Of a DNA stretch of 46,592 bases, positions 1 to 8,568 are shown piece after piece. The stretch is from positions 1-46,592 of the forward strand of contig JARLJW010000097.1 of NCBI GenBank assembly GCA_031290985.1, read 5' to 3'. Source of the stretch: Verrucomicrobiia bacterium (GTDB lineage Bacteria; Verrucomicrobiota; Verrucomicrobiia; Limisphaerales; UBA11358). A program made the position numbers and the translations under genes. The first letter of the stretch is position 1. The number at the start of each line of letters is the position of its first letter. The notes under the pieces are model-generated. The model searched no databases and was not told the origin of the DNA. It saw only the letters and a program-made list of their open reading frames with translations.

Positions 1-119
1 GTTGAATGTTGAATGTTGAATGTTGAATGTTGAATGTTGAATGTTGAATGTTGAATGTTGAATGTTGAATGTTGAATGTTGAATGTTGAATGTTGAATGT
101 TGAATGTTGAATGTTGAAA
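1..119. repeat. Tandem heptanucleotide repeat (GTTGAAT)n
   Basis: The first 119 bases are almost 17 uninterrupted copies of the 7-base unit GTTGAAT. The window begins inside the array, so the true copy number is unknown. Frames across it meet TGA stops, so it is not coding. It lies about 160 bases before the ruvB start. Perfect copies imply recent slippage or active maintenance. Confidence 0.97.
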
Positions 120-189
120 ATGTTTACCGCTTTCCGCTTTTCATCCGTGTTCATTCGTTCGTGTCCATCCGTGGTAAAAAATTCCGCCC

Positions 190-221
190 CTTCGTTCCCT
201 CCGTTCCCTTCTGTAAAAAGT
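190..221 (-). repeat. Dispersed intergenic repeat, copy 1
   Basis: Read on the minus strand, this 32-base element matches the plus-strand element at 46113-46144 at 29 of 32 positions. Both begin ACTTTTTACAG and end GGGAACGAAG. The bases just before it (about 130-180) hold a second repetitive phrase built from short variations on TCCGTGTTCATTCG. These are non-coding dispersed repeats of the genome; a function is not evident. Confidence 0.7.
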
Positions 222-280
222 CAACCGCTCATCACGAATCGCGCTTGCCGCTGCGCGCCGCCTGCCGCAAGCTTTCCCGG

Positions 281-1297
281 ATGTCCGAACGTCCGGTTGC
301 CACCTTGAACAAACCCGATGCCGCGCTCGAAATGACGCTGCGGCCGTCGCTCTTTTCCGATTTCACCGGCCAGCCCAAGGTGAAGGAACGCCTCGAGATC
401 GCCGTCGCCGCCGCCAGCCAGCGCGGCGAGGCGCTCGACCATATCCTCCTCTCCGGCCCGCCCGGCCTGGGCAAGACCACCATCGCCAACATCCTCGCCA
501 AGGCCATGGGCGCGAACGTCAAGGCCACCAGCGGCCCCACCATCGAAAAGGCCAGCGACCTCGCCGGCCTGCTGACAAACCTGGAAGAAGGCGACGTCCT
601 GTTCATCGACGAAATTCACCGCCTGCAAAAGACCATCGAGGAATATTTGTATCCCGCGATGGAAGATTTCAAACTGGACATCATCATCGACTCCGGGCCG
701 AACGCCCGCAGCGTGCGCCTGAACCTCCCGCGCTTCACGCTCATCGGCGCGACCACGCGCAGCGGGCTGTTGAGCGCCCCCATGCTCACGCGTTTCGGGA
801 TGCGCGAGCGGCTGGATTATTACTGCGCCGCCGACCTGGACAAAATTGTCATGCGTTCGGCGAACCTGCTCAATGTCGCGATCGATCCGGCGGGCGGCCA
901 TGAGATCGCCCGGCGCAGCCGCGGCACGCCGCGCATCGCGAACAACCTGCTCCGCCGCGTGCGCGATTACGCGCAGGTGCGGCACGACGGCCGCATCACC
1001 GCCGACGTCGCCGACAAGGCGCTGGCGATGCTCGAGATCGATGAAAACGGCCTCGACGAGATGGACAAGCGCATCCTCGAAGCCATCATTGTGAAATTCG
1101 GCGGCGGACCCGTGGGGGTGAATTCGCTGGCCGTCGCCGTCGGCGAGGAACCGGACACCATCGAGGAAGTCTATGAGCCGTACCTCATCATGGAAGGCTA
1201 CCTCAATCGCACCCCGCAAGGCCGCATCGCCACGGAGCTGAGCTACAAAAAACTCGGGCTTAAGCCGTCCGCCGGCGGCCAGTCAAAATTGTTTTAG
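281..1297 (+). CDS. ruvB: Holliday junction branch migration helicase RuvB
   Basis: RuvB is the AAA+ motor that drives branch migration of Holliday junctions with RuvA. The 338-residue product has the usual family length. Walker A GPPGLGKT is at residues 59-66, Walker B LFID with DE at 110-111, a sensor-1 segment GATTR, and the C-terminal winged-helix region ends in a basic LSYKKLGLK segment. The ATG at 281 was chosen because the reading frame upstream of it only translates intergenic repeats, and family members start a few residues before the conserved RPSLFSDFTGQ segment. ruvA and ruvC are not adjacent. The neighbours are a repeat tract and an unrelated small membrane protein. Confidence 0.96.
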   Translation: MSERPVATLNKPDAALEMTLRPSLFSDFTGQPKVKERLEIAVAAASQRGEALDHILLSGPPGLGKTTIANILAKAMGANVKATSGPTIEKASDLAGLLTNLEEGDVLFIDEIHRLQKTIEEYLYPAMEDFKLDIIIDSGPNARSVRLNLPRFTLIGATTRSGLLSAPMLTRFGMRERLDYYCAADLDKIVMRSANLLNVAIDPAGGHEIARRSRGTPRIANNLLRRVRDYAQVRHDGRITADVADKALAMLEIDENGLDEMDKRILEAIIVKFGGGPVGVNSLAVAVGEEPDTIEEVYEPYLIMEGYLNRTPQGRIATELSYKKLGLKPSAGGQSKLF

Positions 1298-1428
1298 AGC
1301 GGGAATTGTTTTAGGCAGGATCAGCCGCAGGAAACTTGAGCGGAAAGCGGCGCTGGCGGACCAGGTTTTTTTAGAATCAGATAATGCCGGAAGGACTTTG
1401 CATCCCGTCCGGCGCGAGGGATAAACGC

Positions 1429-1827
1429 ATGAACGTATTTTATGAGGCATTGCAAAAGCGGGTGGGCGCGGGGTTTGCCCGGTTGCTCATGGCCGGCCTG
1501 GCGGCGCTCTTTTTCCCCGGGCTGGTCATCATGCTGACCGGAAACATCCCCTCCGGGCTGATCTTCATTACCTTCGCCGTGATCCTGGCCGGGGTGCTGT
1601 CCGTTACGCTGGCCGCTCCCGCCGCCGGGCCGCCCGCGGCAAGCGGCCCGGAGGCCGCTTTTGAATACCTGGCGGATTATGGTTTTTACCGGCATCCGGT
1701 CAAACCGGGCTATTTTTGCGGCCGCTGCCAAAGCCCCTTGCAAGCATGGAAGAACGGCTGGCGTTGCCCGGCGTGCGGCCAGCTTCACCAAAACCCGCAC
1801 CCAGGTGGACGCGCGCGGCTGACTTGA
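1429..1827 (+). CDS. Small membrane protein with C-terminal zinc ribbon
   Basis: No family was recognised. The 132-residue product has two hydrophobic stretches at about 18-38 and 42-63, a short Ala/Pro linker, and a C-terminal CxxC...CxxC zinc-ribbon pattern (C97, C100, C113, C116). It should sit in the inner membrane with a metal-bound knob. The ATG at 1429 is preferred over an in-frame ATG at 1384 because GAGGG sits 8 bases before it, a good ribosome site. The next gene (2000-2731) also encodes a small membrane protein, so the two may be related in function. Codon use has the high third-position GC of the other genes. Confidence 0.7.
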   Translation: MNVFYEALQKRVGAGFARLLMAGLAALFFPGLVIMLTGNIPSGLIFITFAVILAGVLSVTLAAPAAGPPAASGPEAAFEYLADYGFYRHPVKPGYFCGRCQSPLQAWKNGWRCPACGQLHQNPHPGGRARLT

Positions 1828-1999
1828 CGGAGCGCTGCTGGAGCTTGGCTCTGCGCCCCAAGGCTGTTTGGCATCGTCGGCCGCCAACCCGCCCGGACCC
1901 GGGGTGAATAATTCCCAAAAAAGAGTTTGTCAAAATTCCCGGCCATGATTCCATGCTCGTGATACAGGCACCTCGGAAACCAAACTCAAAGGGTCCACC

Positions 2000-2731
2000 A
2001 TGAATGACAATCAGCCGGGCATTCCCGATCAATTACGGATCAAATTTCCCCACCTGCAGCCCATCAAAGGCCCGCCATCCATGGTGTCCGTCAACGGCTT
2101 TGGCGTCCGGGTTTACGGCCGGCGGGATTTCGACGAGGAAACCAAGACCTACGTCAAAACGCGGTGCCTTTGCGCCCTGCTCATCCCCGTCTTCGCGGTG
2201 GATGCCTACCGGGTCGCCGATGCCACGCAAAACCGCTGGTATTTTCTCGGCAAGGAACCGCTCTCCAGCTTTGCCCGTTCGTGGAACCTGGCCATGGGCT
2301 GCCTGTTGTTGTTCGTGGGGCTGGCCGTGGGCTGGGACATCCATAAATCCTCGCCGGCCTATCAGGCGCAGCAGGAGATCAAGCGCGCCGCCGGGCTGAT
2401 GCAGGCCGGCCAGCCGCTGACGGCCGCAGGCGTTTATCGCCAGCAACTGAACGGTCCGTCCAGTGCCGCCGCGCGCGCCGGCCTGCAAGGCGCTTTCGAA
2501 AACATCTTGAATTCCGACCAGGCGCCCGAGGTCGCCACCCTCGCCGGCGACCGCTACCAGCAAAACGAAAGCGCGCGGCTGGTGGATGATCTGGAATTCC
2601 AGTCCAGCCCCGCGAATGCATCACTGGTGCTGGAGCAGTACTGGGCGCAAAAACTTTTGGGCAATGAGAAACATGCGGCCGAAATTTACCAGCAGGCCCT
2701 GCACGACGGCGTCCCCCTGCCGGCACTCTGA
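2000..2731 (+). CDS. Membrane protein with N-terminal conserved segment and TPR-like tail
   Basis: Function unknown. The 243-residue product has an N-terminal soluble part (residues 33-72) with the pattern GxRVYGRRDFDEETKTYVKT followed by a hydrophobic stretch and VDAYRVAD. From memory, similar segments occur at the start of larger envelope proteins of planctomycetes and verrucomicrobia. One transmembrane helix follows at about 95-113, then a helical, Ala/Gln-rich tail that looks like degenerate TPR repeats (LMQAGQPLTAAGVYRQQL, NEKHAAEIYQQALHDG). It ends shortly after a TPR-like helix, so it may be a shortened version of a longer family. It is followed by a 400-base repeat-filled gap. Confidence 0.65.
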   Translation: MNDNQPGIPDQLRIKFPHLQPIKGPPSMVSVNGFGVRVYGRRDFDEETKTYVKTRCLCALLIPVFAVDAYRVADATQNRWYFLGKEPLSSFARSWNLAMGCLLLFVGLAVGWDIHKSSPAYQAQQEIKRAAGLMQAGQPLTAAGVYRQQLNGPSSAAARAGLQGAFENILNSDQAPEVATLAGDRYQQNESARLVDDLEFQSSPANASLVLEQYWAQKLLGNEKHAAEIYQQALHDGVPLPAL

Positions 2732-2808
2732 TAGCAGGGACCCGGTTGAGGGAGCCTTATTGAGGCTGGTACAGTGCAGTGGCCCGGCGGCGGCGCGAGC
2801 GGGGCGCG

Positions 2809-2899
2809 GCGTTTACGCCGCTTCAATGTCCAAAGCGGCAGCGCGCGTAAAACGCCCGGCACCCTGGCGTTTAGGACATTGAAGCGGGCTAAAGCCCGC
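2809..2899. repeat. MITE- or REP-like inverted repeat element
   Basis: A perfect 13-base inverted repeat (CGCTTCAATGTCC at 2819-2831, complement at 2874-2886) encloses 42 bases. It is followed by a second palindrome, GCGGGCT-AA-AGCCCGC, at 2884-2899. The phrase GGCGTTTA also occurs at both shoulders. Transcribed, the whole would fold into a long hairpin. It is non-coding and lies between the membrane protein gene and pcm. No flanking target-site duplication could be identified with confidence. Confidence 0.75.
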
Positions 2900-2995
2900 G
2901 CGCCTCAATGAGGTGTTCCCGGAGCGGACATCCGGGTTTGCTGTAACCAAAAGTTCGCCCGCCCGTTTATGGCAGTTAAATTTAATGTTGGCACC

Positions 2996-3030
2996 GCGGC
3001 AGGTAGGGCGGACAGTCCCCTGCCCGCCGC
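2996..3030. repeat. GC-rich imperfect palindrome
   Basis: An imperfect inverted repeat with arms GCGGCAGG/GGGCGG and CCTGCCCGCCGC lies upstream of pcm. The rest of 2900-3131 shows no gene. The pcm reading frame is open through it, but the translation there is low-complexity and unlike the enzyme. Confidence 0.5.
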
Positions 3031-3131
3031 GATTGCCAACCAACGCGCGCTGCTTCACCGCGACGGCACGCGGCAGTGATGTGCCCTGCCGGGGCCAATT
3101 TTGCCAGGAACCGCCATTGAAGTTGCCGCTT

Positions 3132-3791
3132 ATGAACAACGCGACCAGCCCGGACAACCTTTTCGCCGCCGCGCGCCAGCGCCTGGTGGCGGAACTGGCC
3201 GGGCCCGGCTGCGCCATCACCGATGCGCGGGTGCTCGCGGCGATGAACCAGGTGCCGCGCCACGAGTTTGTCCCTGAAAAAAGCCGCGGCTGGGCCTACA
3301 AAAACATCGCGCTGCCCATCGGCCTCGACCAGACCATTTCCCAGCCGTTCATCGTGGCCACCATGACGGCCGCGCTCGCTCCGCAACCGGATGGTCGTAT
3401 GCTGGAGATTGGCACGGGTTGCGGCTATCAGGCCGCCGTGCTCGCGCAGTTGGTGGCGGCGGTTTACACCATCGAAATCATCGAAGCCCTGGCGGAACAC
3501 GCCCAAAACACCCTGCACCGGCTGGGCTGCCGCAACGTCCACACGCGCACCGGCGACGGTTACGACGGCTGGCCCGCCGCCGCGCCGTTCGACGGCATCA
3601 TCGTGACCTGCGCCCCCGGACACGTCCCCGCCCCGCTCATCGCGCAGCTCAAGGATGGCGGCCGGCTGGTGATCCCCGTCGGCCCGCCGGGCAACCAAGA
3701 CCTGTTCATTTTTCAAAAACGTGACCAGCGGCTCGTGGAACAGGCCCGGTTTCCGGTGCGCTTTGTGCCGATGACCGGCCGCCTACTTTGA
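3132..3791 (+). CDS. pcm: Protein-L-isoaspartate O-methyltransferase
   Basis: This enzyme uses S-adenosylmethionine to methylate L-isoaspartyl residues in aged proteins, starting their repair. The 219-residue product has family length. The substrate loop LPIGLDQTISQPFIVATMT is at 61-79 and the SAM-binding motif EIGTGCGYQ at 92-100. A TIEIIE acidic strand end and a GDGYDG post-motif follow, and the C-terminal G-RLVIPVG segment is present. The ATG at 3132 was chosen because the frame further upstream translates repeat DNA. The last 9 bases overlap the end of the convergent lipoprotein gene. Confidence 0.93.
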   Translation: MNNATSPDNLFAAARQRLVAELAGPGCAITDARVLAAMNQVPRHEFVPEKSRGWAYKNIALPIGLDQTISQPFIVATMTAALAPQPDGRMLEIGTGCGYQAAVLAQLVAAVYTIEIIEALAEHAQNTLHRLGCRNVHTRTGDGYDGWPAAAPFDGIIVTCAPGHVPAPLIAQLKDGGRLVIPVGPPGNQDLFIFQKRDQRLVEQARFPVRFVPMTGRLL

Positions 3792-5213
3792 GCTCGGGCC
3801 GGCCGGGGGAACCGTCGCATTGGAGGTCAAGGCATCGGTCAGTAAATTGCACCCGACGTCTAAAGGCTCTGCATCGTTGGTGAGCCGGAAACCTTGAATT
3901 TTTTCCTTCAGCCCGGGACCGGGTTGCAGGCCCGCCAAAAAGTTATCCCACGCTTCGCCGCCCGGTTGGCTGAGACCGCTCCGCCAAAGATTGTAGTGCG
4001 CCAATTCATCCCCCTCCAGCAGCCTGCGGCCAAAGTGTGCTTTCTGAAATGTCTCATCGGGATCGTTCCAGCTCGCGTAGCACAACACCGGCAGCGGGCG
4101 GTCATGCTCCAGGTCCATTTCCCAGACAACCCGTCCATCCTGCCATTTGCCATTGGAATGATCCGGGGCGTGTTTCAATGCCAGCTTGACGGTCAGGTGG
4201 TCCGTTTCCCCGCCCAGATCACCGGGAATACCCAGCAGATCCGAGGTCAAGCCTTCGGTCGCATCACCCGGCTTGGGTTCTTTGAGGTCGGGGTCTTTTT
4301 TTCTTTTTTCCTCCCAGGCATTGCGTTGGGCGCGATACAGATCAGTCCGGGCCATGTATTGACCCCATGATTTTTCGAGGGCGGAATTGTTGGTAAGAAT
4401 GCCCAGTGATTTTGGCATCGGCCCGGCGGCGGGAATTTCCATCTTTTCCGCCACCAACCGTTGAATCAGCCTTGGCACCTCATCAGCTTCGGCACTGCTG
4501 GCGATCAAGGGTAATTTGGGCAAGTCCGAAAGCTTCAGATAACCACGCTCAACGAGATACTGGAAAAAGCGCACGGTAAATTCCTCGGGCGTATTCGTGT
4601 CCGACAGGTTGCTGGCGGCCGCCATTTTAAAATATTCCCCGGCGTTCTTGAGGTCGTGCCGGAAATCCTCATCTAAAAACTTGCGGAGCTTTTTGTAGCC
4701 GCGCTCGTGACCGAACTCGGTTTTGCTCCAGCCGATGACCAGGTCGGTGAGCTGGTCCGCCGCGTGGAATTGTTTGAGCGTCCGTCCCGCCAGATCGTCA
4801 TCGCCCCGAAACCGTTCCGAATAAAACCCGGATTCACCCAGGCTCGTGACATAATTCGTGTAAGCACCGGCACCGCCCACGTCCTTGGGCATTGCCCCGG
4901 AAAATTCAGCCTTGGCGATATGCCGTTGACCATCCCGTATCACTGTGTTTGCCGGGTATGCCTTTGTAATGGCCACGAGTTCATTGGACGGAAACCCTTG
5001 ATAGTTGGGAACCCCATTGGAACTATTGCCGTCCACCCGGTAAAACGTAAGCGTCCGCTCCACCCCATGCGCCGTGGGCTTCAACTCCACCGTGTAGTCA
5101 TTGTGCGGACAGCCGGTGAGCAGGGCGCAGACCGGGGCGAGAAACAGCCATGGAAGAAGTCGTCTGCCAAAAAAACCAGCCGGCGCGAAAAATTCACGTC
5201 CTTTTGGATTCAT
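3783..5213 (-). CDS. Lipoprotein of unknown function
   Basis: The 476-residue product has a long N-terminal basic and hydrophobic segment ending in a lipobox, LLTGC, with lipidated Cys at about residue 35, so it is probably an anchored lipoprotein. No domain was recognised. The mature part is hydrophilic, rich in charged residues and Trp, with no repeats. It lies 51 bases downstream of the ABC-2-like permease gene on the same strand, so the two may be co-transcribed. Its 3' end overlaps pcm convergently by 9 bases. Confidence 0.75.
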   Translation of the reverse strand: MNPKGREFFAPAGFFGRRLLPWLFLAPVCALLTGCPHNDYTVELKPTAHGVERTLTFYRVDGNSSNGVPNYQGFPSNELVAITKAYPANTVIRDGQRHIAKAEFSGAMPKDVGGAGAYTNYVTSLGESGFYSERFRGDDDLAGRTLKQFHAADQLTDLVIGWSKTEFGHERGYKKLRKFLDEDFRHDLKNAGEYFKMAAASNLSDTNTPEEFTVRFFQYLVERGYLKLSDLPKLPLIASSAEADEVPRLIQRLVAEKMEIPAAGPMPKSLGILTNNSALEKSWGQYMARTDLYRAQRNAWEEKRKKDPDLKEPKPGDATEGLTSDLLGIPGDLGGETDHLTVKLALKHAPDHSNGKWQDGRVVWEMDLEHDRPLPVLCYASWNDPDETFQKAHFGRRLLEGDELAHYNLWRSGLSQPGGEAWDNFLAGLQPGPGLKEKIQGFRLTNDAEPLDVGCNLLTDALTSNATVPPAGPSSK

Positions 5214-5264
5214 GATTCGATGCTAGTGGCCAAATCTTTGGATGCAAGAAATCAATGGCCCGCC

Positions 5265-7025
5265 CTACACCTCGAAATCCTTCAGATGCTTCAGCCCGAT
5301 CCGCATCGGCAGCCAGCCGATGACGACCGACAGCACCACGAACGCGGCAATGCTGGTGATCACCCAGTCGCTGCGTGAGTGAAATCCGCCGCCGCCCAGC
5401 ACCAGCAGGGCCAGCGAGGCGATGATGTACACGGAACTCAGCACGAAACATAGCGTCCCGCCAAAGCCGCTCACGATCTTGTTCGGGTTGGTCTCCTTCA
5501 CGTTCGGAAACAGCACGCCCAGCCCGATCGCCAGGCCGTTCAGCGCAAACGTCATCACCGTCACCACCGCCCCGAAAAACGCCACGTCGTCCCACGGCAT
5601 CTTCAGCAGGTAGCACGACAGCGTGACCAGCGCCAGCGTGACCACCAGCGAGAGCAGGCTGGCCAGCCAGTATTTGGTCATCACGATGCGCGGCAAACCC
5701 ATCGGCGACATCCCCACGATCCACAGCCGCCGGCCTTCCAGCGAAAATTGCGGGAACACAAACCGCGTGGTGACGGACGCCAAATTAAACGCGCACGCGC
5801 CCAGGTTCAGAAACGCCACCGCGTGGATCCAGAACGGGCTCGTGAGTTGGTGCGTGAAGTTGCGCAGGTTGATGATGTACGCGCCCAGCAGGCCGAAGAA
5901 CATCACCGACTGGCCCCATTGCGTCGTGTCGCGCCAGAACATCCGCAGATCCTTCACCGCGATGGCCTTCGTGTCCGGCTGCATATGTGGGATCTTGTCG
6001 AACCACCGCTCCAGCAGGCCCGGCTTGCGGGAATGTTTCTCCGCGCTCAGAAAGCTGAATTGAAAGCCGCCGCCCGGCGCCCGGCTCTGCACCGCCGAGG
6101 CCGTGTCGTAAAAAATATTGCCAAACCGCGTGAAGGCGATGCTCCCGAAGAACAGCGTGTGGCTCAGCAACACCCCGGCGAAGAAGATCGCGCCGCTGGT
6201 GATGCCCTCCGCCCATTGCAGCAGCGACGACGACAGCCAGTAGCTCGGCAGGAACGGGAACAGCGTGAACCGCGTCTTGGCCAGCAGCCGGTCGAGCGCC
6301 TCCAGCGTGCGCTTGTCCAGCAGGTCGTCATCCACCGGGTTCGTCTTCCACCAGAACGCCACGAACGCCAGCAGCACCACGGCGATCACCATCAGCACCA
6401 CTTGAAACGTTTTCCGGTCCAGGTGCCGGCCGATCCCGATCGCCAGCGCCGAGCCCAGCACGCACGGCAGGATGATGAACAGGCTCATGAGCACCGCCGT
6501 GAGCAGGTAGAAATCCCATGGCACATCCCGCACCAGCCCGAACGCCACCAGCAGCGGCGCGATCAAAAAGATGAACGCCCACGACGCCAGGATCATGGAC
6601 TCGATGAATTTCCAGCGGAAGATCGTGTCCCGCGACAGCGGCAGCGTCAGCAGAAACGCCGTCTCCCGGTTCCGGAACAGGTTCGTGTAGCTGATGATCA
6701 GGTTGCTCAGCAGCAGCAGCGCAAACAAAAAGGCGAACAACGTGTACAGCAGCCGTTCCGTCAGCACCGCGCCCAGGCCCGGAAACTTGGCCACGAACCG
6801 CATCCCGTGGTAGAACAGTTCGAACGCCAGCACCAGGTAGCCCAGCACAAAGATCGTGATGATGCTCGAGAGCAGCCGGGATTGTTCGCGGATGGACAGC
6901 AGCCGCCGCCAGCTATGGATGGCATTCACCCGCAGCAGCAACAGCAGCGGCGAGGCTTTCAATGAGGCGACCAGTCGGAACACCCGCCAAAAGTATCGTC
7001 CCCGCCCGCCCCCCGCAATACGCAT
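5265..7025 (-). CDS. ABC-2-like exporter permease, about 12 TM
   Basis: The 586-residue product is very hydrophobic. About twelve membrane segments can be counted in two groups of six, separated by a soluble loop near residues 315-365. The segment NLFRNRETAFLLTLPLSRDTI in the first half resembles that of putative ABC exporter permeases acting with a separate ATPase. No ATPase gene is adjacent, so its partner must be encoded elsewhere. The substrate is unknown. The 51-base gap to the downstream lipoprotein gene suggests an operon. The 259 bases upstream (7026-7284) hold no gene or RNA that could be supported. Confidence 0.8.
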   Translation of the reverse strand: MRIAGGGRGRYFWRVFRLVASLKASPLLLLLRVNAIHSWRRLLSIREQSRLLSSIITIFVLGYLVLAFELFYHGMRFVAKFPGLGAVLTERLLYTLFAFLFALLLLSNLIISYTNLFRNRETAFLLTLPLSRDTIFRWKFIESMILASWAFIFLIAPLLVAFGLVRDVPWDFYLLTAVLMSLFIILPCVLGSALAIGIGRHLDRKTFQVVLMVIAVVLLAFVAFWWKTNPVDDDLLDKRTLEALDRLLAKTRFTLFPFLPSYWLSSSLLQWAEGITSGAIFFAGVLLSHTLFFGSIAFTRFGNIFYDTASAVQSRAPGGGFQFSFLSAEKHSRKPGLLERWFDKIPHMQPDTKAIAVKDLRMFWRDTTQWGQSVMFFGLLGAYIINLRNFTHQLTSPFWIHAVAFLNLGACAFNLASVTTRFVFPQFSLEGRRLWIVGMSPMGLPRIVMTKYWLASLLSLVVTLALVTLSCYLLKMPWDDVAFFGAVVTVMTFALNGLAIGLGVLFPNVKETNPNKIVSGFGGTLCFVLSSVYIIASLALLVLGGGGFHSRSDWVITSIAAFVVLSVVIGWLPMRIGLKHLKDFEV

Positions 7026-7284
7026 TCATCATCATGCAAAGGTGAAATGGTCGCGCTGCCACCATTTCTGCCTGCGCAGCGGGCACCTTGAGGCGTGGCT
7101 GATCCGGTTGCATCTGCACATCCTGAACACTCTGCGGCCGCGCCAGCCTCGGGTGGCGAAGGCGGGTGGCATCGCTTTCCGAAATCGCCTCAATTCTTCA
7201 CCCCCTTCTCGGTTTGCTCCTGTAAAAAACTTGTTCCATAAAATTATTTCTTGAACCCTTTCCGCCCGACCCTGTCTCATCCCC

Positions 7285-7671
7285 ATGGATCGGATGAAAC
7301 AAGCCGTCGTCGTGTTGCTGCCAGTCGTCTGGCTGGTGACGGTCGGCTATGTCTCCTTCGAGTCCTCGCCGGGCGTGCGGCTGGCTGAACCCACCGAGGC
7401 CGGCCGTTCCACCAGTGGTGCCGCCCCGGAATCCGGCGACATCTGCTGGTTTGCCAATGACCAGACCCGTCACGTCGCCCGCCGCCTTTTCCCGGGCCGC
7501 AGCCAGGACAAAGAAACTCCCGGCGGCCTGGTTCCCACCAATCGTCCCAGCGCGCCGCCCCAGGTCATCGCCGCCGTTCCCCTGGCCGGCCCGTCCAGTC
7601 TGCTCCAGCAACGCTGGCAGTTCCTCTGGCGCACCGCCGCCTCTCCCCGCGCCCCCGCATCCCTCGCGTAA
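7285..7671 (+). CDS. Small exported or membrane-anchored protein, unknown
   Basis: The product of 128 residues (125 if the ATG at 7294 is used) begins MKQAVVVLLPVVWLVTVGYV, a single signal-anchor or signal peptide. The rest is Pro/Ala/Arg-rich and low in complexity. Codon use is strongly GC at the third position, which supports coding on this strand rather than the overlapping minus-strand frame. It lies 137 bases before the hibernation-factor gene. No function is recognised. Confidence 0.5.
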   Translation: MDRMKQAVVVLLPVVWLVTVGYVSFESSPGVRLAEPTEAGRSTSGAAPESGDICWFANDQTRHVARRLFPGRSQDKETPGGLVPTNRPSAPPQVIAAVPLAGPSSLLQQRWQFLWRTAASPRAPASLA

Positions 7672-7738
7672 GCAGTCGCCCGGCGGGCACCGTCTTGTGA
7701 CGCGCTGGCCCCGGCTTCTGACTGCCCCTCCGACATAA

Positions 7739-7767
7739 AACCGGCGGACACTGACGTCCGCCCGGTT
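7739..7767 (+). terminator. Intergenic hairpin before the hibernation factor
   Basis: AACCGGCGGAC and GTCCGCCCGGTT pair with a single-base bulge around a 6-base loop. No U-run follows, so it may be an attenuator, an mRNA-stabilising hairpin or a degenerate terminator of the preceding small gene. Confidence 0.4.
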
Positions 7768-7808
7768 GTGAACTTCGAAGAACTTTTAACCAAAGAAAGA
7801 ATACCGTT

Positions 7809-8171
7809 ATGCAAAAATTTGAATCCCTGAAACTGCAGTTGCAATATCGCGGCCTGCACAGCAACCACCGGCTCGAACAACTCATCGGGCAAAGCCTGGA
7901 GGCCCTCCGCCGCCTGCTGCCCATCTCCACGGCGCACGTCGTCCTGGAACAGCAGCGCGATGGCTCGCCGGCCTATCGCGTCCGCGCGCACCTCGCCGTG
8001 CCCGGGCCCGATGTCCATGCCGAGGCCACCGACCACACGTTGCCCGCCGCCTGGCGCAAGCTGGCTCAGAAACTCAGCCACCAGTTCCAGCGGCGCAAGG
8101 CCCGCCAGCAATCCCGGTTCAAGGACCGCGGCCTCAGCCGGCTCGCCGGCCAATGGAGCGGCGCCGTGTGA
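7809..8171 (+). CDS. Ribosome hibernation promoting factor / RaiA family
   Basis: Proteins of this family bind the 30S decoding region in stationary phase and block translation or promote 100S dimers. The 120-residue product shows the fold pattern of the family: an N-terminal strand (LKLQLQYRGLHSNHRL), a first helix (LEQLIGQSLEALRRLL), the central strands (AHVVLEQQRDGSPAYRVRAHLAVPGPDVHAEA) and a second helix with a basic end (AWRKLAQKLSHQFQRRKARQQ). It lacks the long C-terminal dimerisation domain, so it is a short HPF/YfiA type. An A/G-rich stretch (AAAGAAAGAA) precedes the ATG. The next gene (8224) follows after 52 bases, suggesting a shared transcript. Confidence 0.75.
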   Translation: MQKFESLKLQLQYRGLHSNHRLEQLIGQSLEALRRLLPISTAHVVLEQQRDGSPAYRVRAHLAVPGPDVHAEATDHTLPAAWRKLAQKLSHQFQRRKARQQSRFKDRGLSRLAGQWSGAV

Positions 8172-8223
8172 CGCACGCGCCCCGCCAAACCAAACGCACC
8201 GAAACATTAAAACAGATCAAAAC

Positions 8224-8472
8224 ATGAAAACGAAAATCATCCTGAAATCGCTGGCCGACCTGCCGTCCAACACCCTGGCCTTCGCCGCCGCCGTCCAGTC
8301 ACGCGGTATCGAAATGACCAAACGCGTGCTGGGCCCGCCCGGCCGCGCCACCCGGCGACAAATGCGGGCCGCCCGTCAGCGCTCCGCCAGATTCATGGAA
8401 GACCTGGCCATCCGCGCCAACGCCCCGCTGCGTTCCCCCGGCTTCTGGCTGCATGGTGGCCTGAATGAGTGA
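8224..8472 (+). CDS. Small basic protein, unknown
   Basis: The 82-residue product begins MKTKIILKSLADLP and has a strongly basic centre (RATRRQMRAARQRSARF). It has no signal peptide and no recognised domain. The clustered Arg residues would allow RNA or ribosome binding, which would fit its neighbour, but this is only inference. A clear hairpin terminator follows 20 bases after the stop, marking it as the end of the small cluster. Confidence 0.55.
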   Translation: MKTKIILKSLADLPSNTLAFAAAVQSRGIEMTKRVLGPPGRATRRQMRAARQRSARFMEDLAIRANAPLRSPGFWLHGGLNE

Positions 8473-8487
8473 GTGAACGCGCCAATG

Positions 8488-8526
8488 AAAAGGCCGGCTG
8501 GATGCATCCATCCAGCCGGCTCCTTT
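8488..8526. terminator. Hairpin terminator between convergent genes
   Basis: A perfect 10-bp stem (GCCGGCTGGA at 8493-8502, complement at 8511-8520) with an 8-base loop, preceded by AAAA and followed by TCCTTT, lies between the end of the small basic gene and the end of the convergent LysR gene. It could serve both directions. Confidence 0.7.
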
Positions 8527-8568
8527 CCGCGGGTCGCGCCGTTAAAAATTCGCACCCATTGCCGCTAA

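Noticed and set aside
1..119. The heptamer array as a CRISPR or an origin iteron set
   Set aside because: There are no spacers, and no replication gene or DnaA-box cluster is nearby.
7026..7284. Possible RNA gene upstream of the permease
   Set aside because: No cloverleaf or conserved RNA motif could be found.
7470..8207. A 245-codon minus-strand frame opposite the hibernation factor
   Set aside because: The plus-strand HPF pattern is recognisable and the minus frame shows no domain.
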